Source: Diadema setosum
Taxonomy: Eukaryota > Echinodermata > Echinoidea > Diadematoida > Diadematidae
Assembly (NCBI GenBank): GCA_033980235.1
Contig: CM067079.1
Coordinates: 27,875,562-27,939,561 of the forward strand
Length of the DNA stretch: 64,000 nt
Reading direction: 5' to 3'
Below the pieces are notes generated by a model, which saw nothing but the letters and a program-made list of their open reading frames with translations, was not told where the DNA came from and did not search any database. Shown piece after piece: positions 1 through 10,350 of this stretch; within the stretch, counting starts at the first letter, position 1, and every line of letters starts with the position of its first letter. Made by a program: the position numbers and the translations under genes.

Positions 1-118
1 AAGTGTTCATAATGAGAAAATATATACCCTTCCGTTATAAAAGAAGACGATGTAAAAATGAGATAGCTTTCATCAGCAGGAATAAGAAGAAAAACTTAAG
101 ATAAACAGCCTTCCATAC

Positions 119-3100
119 CCCAATGACGCGAATGATGGCCCATCTCGCCTCTGAGCCCAGCTCCGCCCGGTCAGACTTGTCCGGCGTGTACACCAGGAGG
201 TCCTTGGAGGACTGTGCCTTGCAGACTAGCTTACCGCAGATGCGACAGTTATGCTGGGTTTCCAGGTAGCCATAGGGGCGGTCACAACACTGGCATTTAG
301 TGCCTTCATTCTAATCAACATGATCAAAACAAACAGTATGTAATATTCAGTACGAGTATTAAACATACAGCTGTACATACATACAACAAACATTGCAAGT
401 ACAAGTATATCACAGTTCCCACTACTGTAAAACCAGAAATTTTCATGGGCATGAAACTTATCAGATATCTAAACTTTCTACACAAAGCACTGAATGCCAG
501 TGGCAATTCCTATTAAAGGTTAATGCCACAAAAACGGTTGTCAGCTTCCATTCGCAGAAGTTTCATGCTGCATAGGTTTCTGATTTTACAGAATTTTTCC
601 CTCTTACCAAAAGAACAAGTGAAAGAAAGCCCACTTACCACCCAATTGGGAGATTTCTGCCAGTCCGGTACACTCCACTTTACAACCTTTGACACGTTCC
701 TCTTGAAGAACTTGAGGGGGTTCCCCACGCCCTCTTTCCCATTAGTTTGAGATCCGTTGGTGGAGGGTGTGGTCTGTGGGGTGCTGGGAGTAGGCGTACC
801 GGGAACACTGTTTGTCTGGAAACCTGTAGTGAGATTCTTGCATGTTCGCAGAATAGCCGCCCTTTGGTTCCGAAAGAAAAATTATTCATATCTCTTGCAT
901 AAATATGGCACAAGTTAAATCTGGTTGTCCTTCATTCTCACACACAATCTATACTATGCACAGTAGCTAATTCAAAATGGAATTGTCTTGTTGTTGTTTT
1001 TCATGAATTCTGAATTTCTCATGAATTATTATCTCATAAAATATCAGATGAAGTGATTTTGATTTGTTACCATCAGCCTGGTACCATCAATAAACCCTGA
1101 ACAATAATGATGATGGTAATAATAATTTGCATAAATTACACTCATATGGAGGGCATTATAATCTAACTAACAGATTTTCTCTGTGCTTTACATAACTTCC
1201 ACCTTATACATCAGAAAAGAGGTAAGTTTTCAAAAACTATGTGAGACACATAAAAGGATATCAGATTTCTTCTCGACAGGCGTACTTTACCTCGTCAACT
1301 CGGTCTCATCCTTTTTGTGAATTTCTTTCCTGTAATGATCCAAATAATCGGTCCATCTCCGAGTGACACCGATGCCTTGTTGCTTTGAAGAGAAACACGC
1401 TTCACATACCTGAGGAACAAAGAAAGAAAGAATCAATTAGCTTGAATCACATACGTAGTATCCTCACAAAACACCAACGTCAGGTACACTAGTTTCAAAC
1501 TGTCAGACAGCACTTGGAAGGAAAAGCCCATCCTGAATTTACGTTCCTTTGTATGAAAACAGAAAAATTGCAGCAGTAAGTCTATGAAAATTTTTTTGGG
1601 AAAAAAAATCAGACACATAAACAGGGTTATAAGCTGTTAATTTTTAGGTGTAGAGAGTAAGATAAATTGGGAACTCTGCATGACCTAGTTGGTGAGAAGC
1701 TCTCCATTCGTTAAGATTTGTACACAGATTTTTTTTTTTTTTTGGGAAAAAAAATCAGACACATAAACAGGGTTATAAGCTGTTAATTTTTAGGTGTAGA
1801 GAGTAAGATAAATTGGGAACTCTGCATGACCTAGTTGGTGAGAAGCTCTCCATTCGTTAAGATTTGTACACAGAAATTCAGCACATTTTAATTCTTTCTC
1901 CTGATAAATATTTTCTTCAAAAATGTTCCTGGTGAGGGGGTATGATAAGAGTAAGACATTATGCATTTCTGCATTCGAAGGTAAGTTCTGTTTGTGCCAA
2001 AATATTTCTCTTTTCTTCTGTTTTCATATGAGCATCATATTGACCTTCCCTTTAAATTTGGATCATGTTCACTGAAGTTGTGTAATACATGGAAACGACA
2101 ACACTCAGTTGTGCTTGGTGATGTTGTTAAAGTTTTCTCTTTTAGTGTGAAATGCAGTATGTTTATCATAGGCATAATTGAAAACAGCATAAAACAAAGC
2201 AGTAAAACATGGACAGTGCACACAAAACACACACAAACACACATTTTACAACCCGGTCATAAAATTTTGAAGTCTACAATTTCCATTCAAAAGATCCATA
2301 GTGTATTTCCATTGTTTGATGACACATGTAGTTAACCATGGAAAGGGGATACATGTACTGCTTTTGCACAAATGAATCTGTCCATTCTCCGTCGATCAGC
2401 AAAAAGTATCTCGTTTGGGGGCATTGAAGGCTCTCGTAGAATTGCAGAAGGAACAGGTTAAGGCCATATGATAAATTCTACACACTTAGAATGAGGTCTC
2501 CTTTGCCATGTACCCTGTTCGGACGGAGTGAACTAGGTGTAAAGATGCACTAACTTCACACTCAAGTGCAGATGTCCACTTTGTCAGTGGATTCTTTAAA
2601 GTTTGCAAAGTTCTCACTTACCTTGTACCTCAAACCACTAGGGTCATAAGCTGCATTTGGGGACAATCTTCTGTAGTACTGCAGGCACTTGGCACAAAAT
2701 ATCTCTCCACATCTATTGGGGAAAAAACATTATAAAGGATTGATAACATCATCTAAGCAATTCTACGGAGCAAATAATTACCAGTACCCATTTCTTTGAT
2801 AATTCATAATCAATCAAAACTTAGGCTCACTGAACTCTGTGAAACTGAAGAGCAGTATGAATCCCGACTGAATCTTCCACACAATCAAATTTCTGCAAAA
2901 GCCTGTTGTTACCATTTCTTTCTCTCTCTCCCTCTTCTTTCTTTCTATTCTCTTGGTGGTCTTCCTCCATCTTCTTTTAGTCATTCTCTAATTGGTCTCA
3001 TTCTTATTTTGCCCTCTAACTGAAACATGAATCAAGAGAGAGGTTTGAAATTTGTGTCACATCACATTTTAGTTCTTTTTGTTGATCTCCATTCAAATGA

Positions 3101-4207
3101 AATGTTCTTTATGTTCATAGTTGCATCTGTGTCTTTGTATCTTAATGTATTTTATGATGAGTGAAATAAACTGAACGCAACTCAAATCAACTCAACTACT
3201 CACTTTCGACAATGATGCTTTGACATCGCCCACAGAGGGCGCTTGCATGATTTGTTGTGGCAATGGCTGCGATCTGAATTCTTCACCCAGTGAGACGTAG
3301 TAATGGCTGGAGGTGAATTGAATATTAAAACAAGTAAAGGATTTGGAAATGACAATCAACCATTATAATCATCAAAGCTTAGCTTATTACCACACAAATA
3401 GAGCAGAGCAGCTATCTCAAGCCATTTACTTGTGTGCACAATTTGTTTTACATTCAAATTGGAGAAGTCAAATGGCAGGTACACTCTTGTTTTGAAGTTG
3501 GGTTTGCTTTACATCCCTGGAAAAAAAAAACGCACAGTACTATTTTTTAGCTTTTCAAATTTACAATGAAAGCATGAGGTGGCACACTATTCTCATTTTC
3601 TCCAACAAATTCTGAGAGTCTACAAAAACTGCATTTCTCATGATTTTGGGGTCATTTTTGACAATGCTACCAAGGTTTTTTTGGAAGAGTCAAGATCTTG
3701 CATGTATGCATGCATGCATCAATGTAAAACAAGACCTCTGGTCTACCTCAACAGATTTTTTTCTTTTAAATTAAAATATGTGATCAATTTGAAGTTTTAT
3801 TTGTTACTCATATCTTGTATTGTCACTGCAGTTCTTGATCAAGAATTTAACCAATTGAATTATCCTTGAAACAAGTTATCATTCCATGAAATGTTATGCT
3901 CTTAGAGACACTGTGTGGCATATATACACCAGATTAAGAATAACGTACCAGAGCCAACTTCCAGCAATTGAGCCCCCTGGTCTTGATTCTGTTCGAATTT
4001 AAGTAGGTCCTTCTGAACTTGCTTCCATTCCTGCCTGTCCTCAGGCTTCAGACTGGACTGTCCATCTTGACCCCTGCGCATCCCAAACAGCTGCCACACC
4101 CTCTTGCCATTGGGCGTTGCATTGCCAGCCCCGCCAGAAGGCGCAGATGGCGTGGCACCGGATTTCAAAATGCCAGCCTGGTTCTCTGAGCCCTTTAAGT
4201 CTGTCAT
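119..4207 (-). CDS. Tandem FYVE-type zinc finger protein (5' part, runs off window)
   Basis: Six coding exons read leftwards: 4207-3949, 3306-3204, 2712-2622, 1409-1291, 807-639 and 310-119. Phases agree throughout and give 311 codons with no stop; the last exon ends at a GT donor, so the gene continues past the left edge. Residues about 1-90 are low-complexity (Ser/Gly/Pro) and then charged. Residues about 93-160 form a FYVE-type finger: WVKNSD, two Cys pairs, the basic motif KHHCRKCG, then CAKC and VCEAC. A Thr/Pro/Ser-rich linker follows, then a second finger (WVNEGTKCQCC, HNCRICGKLVC) whose basic motif is degenerate. FYVE domains bind PtdIns3P on endosomes; by inference the first finger could bind it and the second may not. 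I do not recognise the orthologue. The exon 5 acceptor at 808-809 was chosen because it keeps phase; the stronger-looking site at 824-825 does not. The start ATG opens a 259-base exon. Confidence 0.82.
1592..1875. repeat. Tandem duplication, period 146 bp, in FYVE-gene intron
   Basis: Two head-to-tail copies that look identical by eye, starting from TTTGGGAAAAAAAATCAG at about 1595 and 1741. The only difference is the length of the T-run between them. This is a recent duplication or an assembly artefact, and it lies in the intron between exons 4 and 5. Confidence 0.85.
3100..3200 (+). mobile_element. Probable LINE 3' tail
   Basis: AT-rich sequence ends in GTGAAATAAACTGAAC followed by a short degenerate AACTC repeat. 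This is the usual look of a 5'-truncated non-LTR element with a polyadenylation-like motif and a terminal microsatellite. No coding part is visible, so the assignment is weak. Confidence 0.35.
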
Positions 4208-4271
4208 GATGGTTCGTAGTCATGTATCATTTTCTGTGGTGCAAGAAAGTGAATAAAAAAAATAATAAATA

Positions 4272-5276
4272 AACTAGATATATCGCTACGGCGACTGATA
4301 TGCCTCCGCCATCATGCATGGTTCTCCTAATAGGTCTATAGTACAATGTCTTGACAATGTGTGATGACAGTTTCACACAATTGGCAAAATATTAAAATGA
4401 CAGGTTTGCCACAAATGTGCTGAATGTTCACTTTCCTAGAACTAGGTTCAATTGGATGAATTATTCAAATGTCAGAGTGCAGGTATTTGGGGAACTAATG
4501 ATTTCTACTTGACTTTTGACCCTTTTATAAGTTTATGCTTTGAGTAATTTTCAAGGTATTGAGAAAAAGTATAATTTCAGTATCAAATGGGAAAATAGCA
4601 TTATCTAAACCTGGTCTTTGACCGTTGACCTCACAGTTCCACAGAGAATCACTGTTAGGTAGAACATGCATAAATATGTAAGTTTCATGATGATACCTTG
4701 AGTTACTTTCGAGATATGGAGGAAAAAGTGCAATTTAGCACTTTCACTTGACCTTTGACCTTTGACCTTTTGGCAAGAAACTTCCCAAAAAATATATATT
4801 GGGTAATACATGCCATACATCCAGTTTAAAAAAAAAAAAAAAAACCTTCAGGCATATTGCATTTTAAGGAAAGTAGTGATATTTTGAGGAGTTGACCTTG
4901 ACCTTTGACCCCTGACCTTTGACCCCTGACCCCCAACTTCCCTAGATAATCACTGCCCATCGGTACAAGCATATATACTAAGTTCTATGAAGATACCTTG
5001 AACCATCTGCGAGATATGGAGAAATATGTGGAATTTCAATTTTTTTTTCACAAAATAACCTGTGACCTTTGACCTTTGACCCTGTGACCCTAAAATCCAC
5101 ACAAAGTATTATCCCCCAAGGATATACCCTCATACCAAGTTTGATGTAAAACCACCACACGGTTCTTGAGATATCGACAAAAACAAAACGGGAGGGACGG
5201 ACGGACGTACGGACGGACGGACGGACGGACGACCCGAAAACATAATGCCTCCGGCCACTTCGTTGCGGAGGCATAA
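4272..5276 (+). mobile_element. Pearl/HINE-like element, family 1 copy A
   Basis: Begins ACTAGATATATCGCTACGG, where TCGC-TACG-GCGA can form a mini-hairpin, followed by TATGCCTCCGCC. Ends with a hairpin whose arms are TGCCTCCG and CGGAGGCA, so the 5' subterminal sequence is an inverted repeat of the 3' end. The interior has degenerate repeats spaced about 157 bp (for example GAGATAT at about 4714, 5010 and 5167), runs of TGACCTTTGACC, and a (GGAC)n tract at about 5193-5230 before the 3' hairpin. The layout matches bivalve pearl elements and Helentron-associated HINEs. Almost identical to 53138-54180. It lies just upstream of the FYVE gene start. Confidence 0.75.
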
Positions 5277-5701
5277 TAAACGTGAATTTCCACCTTTTGC
5301 TCAAATTTTTTGAATGAATTTCTAAAAAGTAACACCCCCCAAATATACAGAGGAATGGAAAGAAATCTGGACATTATTAAGACAAGAGCTATTTTCACAT
5401 TTTCATTGTATGCCTGAGCTTCAAAATCATCCTTTAAAATATTTTTGTTAATTATCAAATCTTTTGAATTCTTACTTGGAGATTCCATGCGAAATTCCAT
5501 TGATCGTAAAGGCAGTCCCCATACAACCTGATCTGTGACTTAATAATACATGACTTCCCAGCTTATCACATTTTGCAAGTTCCCTCGCATTACCCAGCAT
5601 CACTGCACTGCTCAGGTACACGTAGTAAATATTTGAGGCAATGATAATGAAGAAAAAAAATTGCAGTGATATGCGAGGGAGCAAAAGGTGTACAGTAGAA
5701 A

Positions 5702-5705
5702 CATG
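5702..5705. repeat. Target-site duplication CATG, left
   Basis: CATG directly precedes the 5' LTR and is repeated at 15564-15567 after the 3' LTR. A 4-bp duplication is typical of Ty3/Gypsy integration. Confidence 0.85.
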
Positions 5706-6603
5706 TGACGGGAAATGGAAATTGAGAAAGTGATGAAAATACTTTATTGAAGACTACTAGTTTTATTGTGAGTTTATTACAGCTCATTAGACAGTTGTTG
5801 TGAAACAGGAGTTGTTTACAAAGAGCTTTTTGTCGAACGTGCTTGGTAATCACAGTCAGGAATTCGGAATGCTTTAGGTATTCAAGATGACCATGCACCG
5901 ATGTATCAGAAGTTAGTGTCTGGAATTAATGTACTCCCTATTTGTGATGCGTAATTTGGTATATGTAGTTGGAAAATGGAAGGTTAGATTGGTGTGTTTA
6001 GAAATAGGAGTGAGAAGGATAATTTTCATAATTTTGTGAAATTTTGCTGTAAACAGAAATGGACAGTAGGCGGATGAATATTAGTCATTTTCCAGGGGTT
6101 GAGTTGCACATGAATGCGCCCTTTGTGCTGTTCGTATGTACCGCGGGAAATTTGGACACTTGCACTGCACTCTGCACGACACACACCTCACTTCGCACTC
6201 TCGCACCGTAGGACAAGCAACCTGCCGCAATGGGTTGAGTCTGGCTGTTTTCTGCCTGTTATGATGTCTTTTGGTTGTTGGCAGTTTCTTTTGGACAAGA
6301 CAACTGTAAGTCTTTTACATTGTGATAGATATCAAGAGAAAGATATTTGTGACAGTATAAAAATACGTTATTAGTTAATTGTATACACGTGTACATTGTT
6401 ATAAAACTGACAGATGTCGGTTGTAATTTGTTTGAGTTAAACTAATGACAGTATAAATCGGGCTGTTGGAATGTAAATGGGAGAAATTTGAGTTGACGTG
6501 ATTTTTGTTCTTTTCACGGAAATAATATGAACTGAGAAATCATTTGTGGTATATATGTCAAAGTGTGAATTTAGGTGGAGGGTGTTTTAATTTGAGTCAA
6601 TTC

Positions 6604-6676
6604 AAAATGGCGGCGCCCATGATTTAGATTGTTCAAAATGGCGGCACCCATGGTTTAGACTATTCAATATGGCGGC
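6604..6676 (+). promoter_or_regulatory. Three YY1-like sites in 5' LTR
   Basis: AAAATGGCGGC at 6604 and 6635 and AATATGGCGGC at 6666, spaced 31 bp. These match the YY1/Pleiohomeotic core. The block recurs in the 3' LTR from 14376. Binding is inferred from the motif only. Confidence 0.5.
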
Positions 6677-7688
6677 GCCCGTGACTTAATGATGTTACAT
6701 GGCGCCAGTTTATAAATTAATCAATGGTTGTTATAATAATTTCATTCTTTAATGTATAGAATGATCATAATTTCGATGAGTATTGTATTCAAAGCATGGT
6801 TAAGTAAATCTATAATTGATTCATTTTTTGAGTTGAATGATTGTAATGTTGATCGAGAAATTTGTGTAAAGTTTGATAGAAGAGAATTGAATCTTTGTGT
6901 TCCTAAATGAACATTATGACAGTACAGTGGTATACTGAAGAATCAATTTACTGTATTTATTTTTAGTGTTCATGGGTGAGATGTTCAGCCCTCCGGTACC
7001 GGTGTTCTCATGTCTGAGGATGAGGGTTCATACTTTCAAAGAGCGAGTTGCTACCTGACTTAGGGTAGGCATGAATGATTTATGAGCAATTGTTCATAAT
7101 TTTTGTATATAATGTTCAACTGTGTATGATACAACAATGAATGTTTTTTGGTGATTTATCTATTGCTAAAAAGGGGGAAAGCTTTCGGTATGCAGAAACT
7201 GAAACAGATTTACATGGAAGTAATTATTGGTATGTACATGATTTATGATAGTCGCTATGGGGTAATGATTAAATTGTTTATTCGAGTGCATGTTTAGATG
7301 GTACATGCGAGTTTAGATGGTGGCTGATTAGAGTTTCATTGATACAATACTAGTTCATGTATCGGGCGATGAATGAGTCATTGAGTTTTGTGGATATCCT
7401 GGGAAGCTTGGATATTCGAGATAATTGTGTGGATAGTGAGTCCACGAGTGTTGAAGACAATTTATTGTGTATTGCATCATAGCTTCTATCTTGATCTGCA
7501 TGGAAAGTAATTACATTTGTAGATTTAGCACCATATATACATATAGTTTTCACATTTTGGGAAGTGCTCTTGCATTGCAAAAAGAGGGGGGATCAATTTA
7601 TTAAGAAATGAAATGTTGAATACAAACTTATGATTGTTTTCCTGTTTCTTGCAGGGTTTTCTTTTTTGTGTGTCGATTTACTGACACC

Positions 7689-7694
7689 AATAAA
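7689..7694 (+). terminator. LTR polyadenylation signal
   Basis: AATAAA about 98 bp before the LTR end. In the 3' LTR the same signal is at 15460-15465 and would end the retroelement transcript. Confidence 0.6.
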
Positions 7695-7795
7695 GTCAAG
7701 TGAACTACAATCCTGCGTCCACTCATTCATTTGAGTCCTGGGGTCTATCACCACATCATCACAGCCCCCTAACGTACCACCTATCCACGACAAAC

Positions 7796-7813
7796 TGGCG
7801 ACGAGGATGGGAT
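7796..7813 (+). promoter_or_regulatory. Primer-binding site, tRNA-Ser(GCU)
   Basis: TGGCGACGAGGATGGGAT starts 3 nt after the 5' LTR. It is complementary over 18 nt to the 3' end of animal tRNA-Ser(GCU) including CCA, from my memory of that tRNA. This is where minus-strand DNA synthesis would begin. Confidence 0.8.
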
Positions 7814-8202
7814 GGTCGTCGCAGGGATGTTCGTCGCTTCAAACCCCTTCGTCGAGGCGAGCTGCAAGTAGCAACTCCACAGTTTGATCTGACCGGGCGG
7901 GATGTCTGGTCGGGTATTCAGCCCTGGATCTTCTGCTGGATGTCGTCGTGTCTATGGCGCGAGACTGTCGTCTGATGTCAACTAGGAATCTGGACTGACT
8001 GCTGCGAGGGAGAATAGAACTGAACCTCATCTCTACCACTGATGGGACGAATTGGAGGGAAGCTGGGAATCCGGACATAAACAGGACTGGTTTTAAAGTA
8101 GAGATTAACATAGCGTTAAGAATTGTATTAACACATGTAGAAAATAAGTTGTAAAGTACAATTCTTTCCCAGTGATATTTCTCTCAACAGCTCTTTGTAA
8201 CG
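7814..8202 (+). other. Retrotransposon leader
   Basis: Untranslated leader between the primer site and the gag start; presumably contains the packaging signal. No ORF of note. Confidence 0.5.
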
Positions 8203-10350
8203 ATGGCAGAATCAATGACAGAAATGTTACAAACCCTTACGAGTGTACTTCAGGGACTGAATGTGCAAAAGGCACCACCGCCTGTCAAACTGAGCAAGTA
8301 TAGGGGGATCCCTCAGGTTGCTGGTGACTTGTCTTTGCAGGAGTGGCTAGATAACTTTGATAGTTATGCACGACATTATAATCTTGAGGGTAGCGAGAAG
8401 GCGCAGTCTCTCATTGATCACTTGGCTGGAGCAGCAAAGGAGGAGGTTCTCTGCAGAGGGGAGAGTGTTCAAAAGGACTGTGATAAGCTGATTGGTGTGT
8501 TGAAGTCATTGTTTGGGACAGTAGAAACAGTGCAGTCCTTAACCGCAGAGTTTCATAACAGGAAACCGTCTGGTACTGAGACATTGGCAGACTACAGCAG
8601 AGCACTTATGCGCATCTACAGCAGAATGGAAAAGGCAGCATCTAGTTCAGACGAGAGAAAGGATTTAGAACAACTTAGAGATTCATCTTTGAAGGAGAGA
8701 TTCGTTACCGGAACAAACCAAGCCTGGGTCCAACGGGAACTGCGAAGAATCGAACTCGGTTCGAAGAAAAAGACTTTTATAGAGATGAGAGAAGATGTTC
8801 TCGAGTTCTTCCGAGATCAGGAACCCCAGCGGAAGCCAAGGGTGAATGATGCTTACGTGGAAGTAGGTGATGATTGTCCTGCGGCACAGAAGGTTAATGT
8901 GGAAGAAGAACACTATCACAAAGAGTTGTCACAACTTCGCAGGGACGTATCTCAGCTTACAAAGTGTGTGAAAACTTTGATGGACAACCAAACCACAAGT
9001 CAGCCCAGAAGACTCGGTGATGAAAGGTGTTATAACTGTTTACAGAAGGGTCACACCAGGAGGTTTTGTACAGCAGATACAGTGTGTTACAAATGTCGGG
9101 GACGAGGACATATTAGCCATGATTGTCCGCAGATGCAGAACCAAAAGATTTCATCTACTACTTCAACACAAAGCAATGCAACCCAGAACCCTGAGGCTAG
9201 GCATGGCAGCGTCGATATACATGCAGAGCAAATGGAGACTGAACTGGTGGATCGGTTGTTAGCCCGAAGCCCCTCATGCACAATGTCAATTGGAGGATTA
9301 GAAGTGGGTTGTGTCATGGACACTGGCGCTGAGGCCTCAATTATTCCTGCCTCCTTTTATAATGAGAAACTGAAAGATAGGCTGGGAGATCTGAAGTCCC
9401 CAAGTGGTCTTTTTCTAAATGTGATAGGTGTCGGAGGAGTTCGCATTCCTATTCATGGATACATTGAAGTGCCCATTGTTGTGAAAGGACAAGAACTGTT
9501 AGGAAGTTTCTTGGTAGTATCAGATGAAGCATGTACATCTGAAGGGAACTATCCAGTGTTGCTGGGATGTAACATCCTTCGACATTTGAGGGGAGTGGTG
9601 ATTTCAGGCCAAGAAGCTAATGTTCCTCAATCTGATGCAGTAGAAACACAGACTTTTAAAGTATGTACTACCCAGAAGGAAGTTCTACCACCACACTCCA
9701 TTCGCAAAGTGGTTTGCAGTTTCCGAGCAACTGTCCAACAACCAACCAAGGAAGTTATCAACAATGTGATTGTGCGACCATCTTCAATTTCAGGCAATGA
9801 ATTAGTGGAGGTCTATGAAGGATGTCATTCAGTTCAGTCGGGGAGAGACATAGAAGTGTTGATAGCAAATAAGACTGAAGGAGAAGTACAGTTAGACTCC
9901 CATACTATGATCACAGAGGCTTCATCAGTAATTCCAAAGGAAGAAGTACTACTAGATGTGGAAGGAAACAATGTGAAAGTTTCTGTGTGCGAAGTACTGC
10001 AAGAACAATTTTCAGAGTGTGTCGCTGAAAACCTTGGATCAGTGAGAGCAACAGCAGCTACACCCCAGAAGGAAAGAGAAATTCAAGAGACTCCACATCG
10101 GTTGGGTGTCAAACTAGAAGGTCTCTCAGTTGATGAAGAGACGCCTCTGATGACTGTGTTGAGTAAGCACGAAGATGTATTTTCCAAGGGGGACTTTGAT
10201 GTTGGTCGTTGCGACATAATTCCTCATCAAATCAAAACACAAGACGGGCCACCCATCAGACTTCCATATAGAAGTGTCAGAAGTAAAGAGGATGTTACAA
10301 GAGATGGTTTCTCAACAAATAATCCGTCCTTCCAAGAGCAGTTATGCTAG
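8203..10350 (+). CDS. gag-pro: Retrotransposon Gag and aspartic protease ORF
   Basis: 715 codons from an ATG in good context (AACGATGG). Residues about 1-220 are capsid-like with the LQEWL region. Two CCHC zinc knuckles start at Cys276 (CYNCLQKGHTRRFC) and Cys295 (CYKCRGRGHISHDC) and would bind genomic RNA. The protease active site is DTGAEAS from Asp373. The last 60 residues run into the linker preceding reverse transcriptase, then the frame is lost and a stop follows. Because the frame changes after protease, inside the sequence that normally leads RT, this looks more like a one-base indel in a single gag-pol ORF than a normal gag/pol frameshift site. A real programmed shift cannot be excluded. 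Confidence 0.93.
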   Translation: MAESMTEMLQTLTSVLQGLNVQKAPPPVKLSKYRGIPQVAGDLSLQEWLDNFDSYARHYNLEGSEKAQSLIDHLAGAAKEEVLCRGESVQKDCDKLIGVLKSLFGTVETVQSLTAEFHNRKPSGTETLADYSRALMRIYSRMEKAASSSDERKDLEQLRDSSLKERFVTGTNQAWVQRELRRIELGSKKKTFIEMREDVLEFFRDQEPQRKPRVNDAYVEVGDDCPAAQKVNVEEEHYHKELSQLRRDVSQLTKCVKTLMDNQTTSQPRRLGDERCYNCLQKGHTRRFCTADTVCYKCRGRGHISHDCPQMQNQKISSTTSTQSNATQNPEARHGSVDIHAEQMETELVDRLLARSPSCTMSIGGLEVGCVMDTGAEASIIPASFYNEKLKDRLGDLKSPSGLFLNVIGVGGVRIPIHGYIEVPIVVKGQELLGSFLVVSDEACTSEGNYPVLLGCNILRHLRGVVISGQEANVPQSDAVETQTFKVCTTQKEVLPPHSIRKVVCSFRATVQQPTKEVINNVIVRPSSISGNELVEVYEGCHSVQSGRDIEVLIANKTEGEVQLDSHTMITEASSVIPKEEVLLDVEGNNVKVSVCEVLQEQFSECVAENLGSVRATAATPQKEREIQETPHRLGVKLEGLSVDEETPLMTVLSKHEDVFSKGDFDVGRCDIIPHQIKTQDGPPIRLPYRSVRSKEDVTRDGFSTNNPSFQEQLC

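Larger units (their letters stand above)
5706..7792 (+). repeat. 5' LTR, 2,087 bp
   Basis: Starts TGACGGGAAATGG and ends CCACGACA. It contains three tandem ATGGCGGC sites (6604-6676) and an AATAAA at 7689-7694, which would place polyadenylation near its 3' end. It is long for a Gypsy LTR. The two ORFs of about 60-95 codons inside it are not convincing genes. Confidence 0.95.

Noticed and set aside
4978..5304. ORFs with [13 protein letters not shown] repeats (also 53820-54195)
   Set aside because: They are translations of the (GGAC)n tract in the pearl-like element; no independent evidence of coding.
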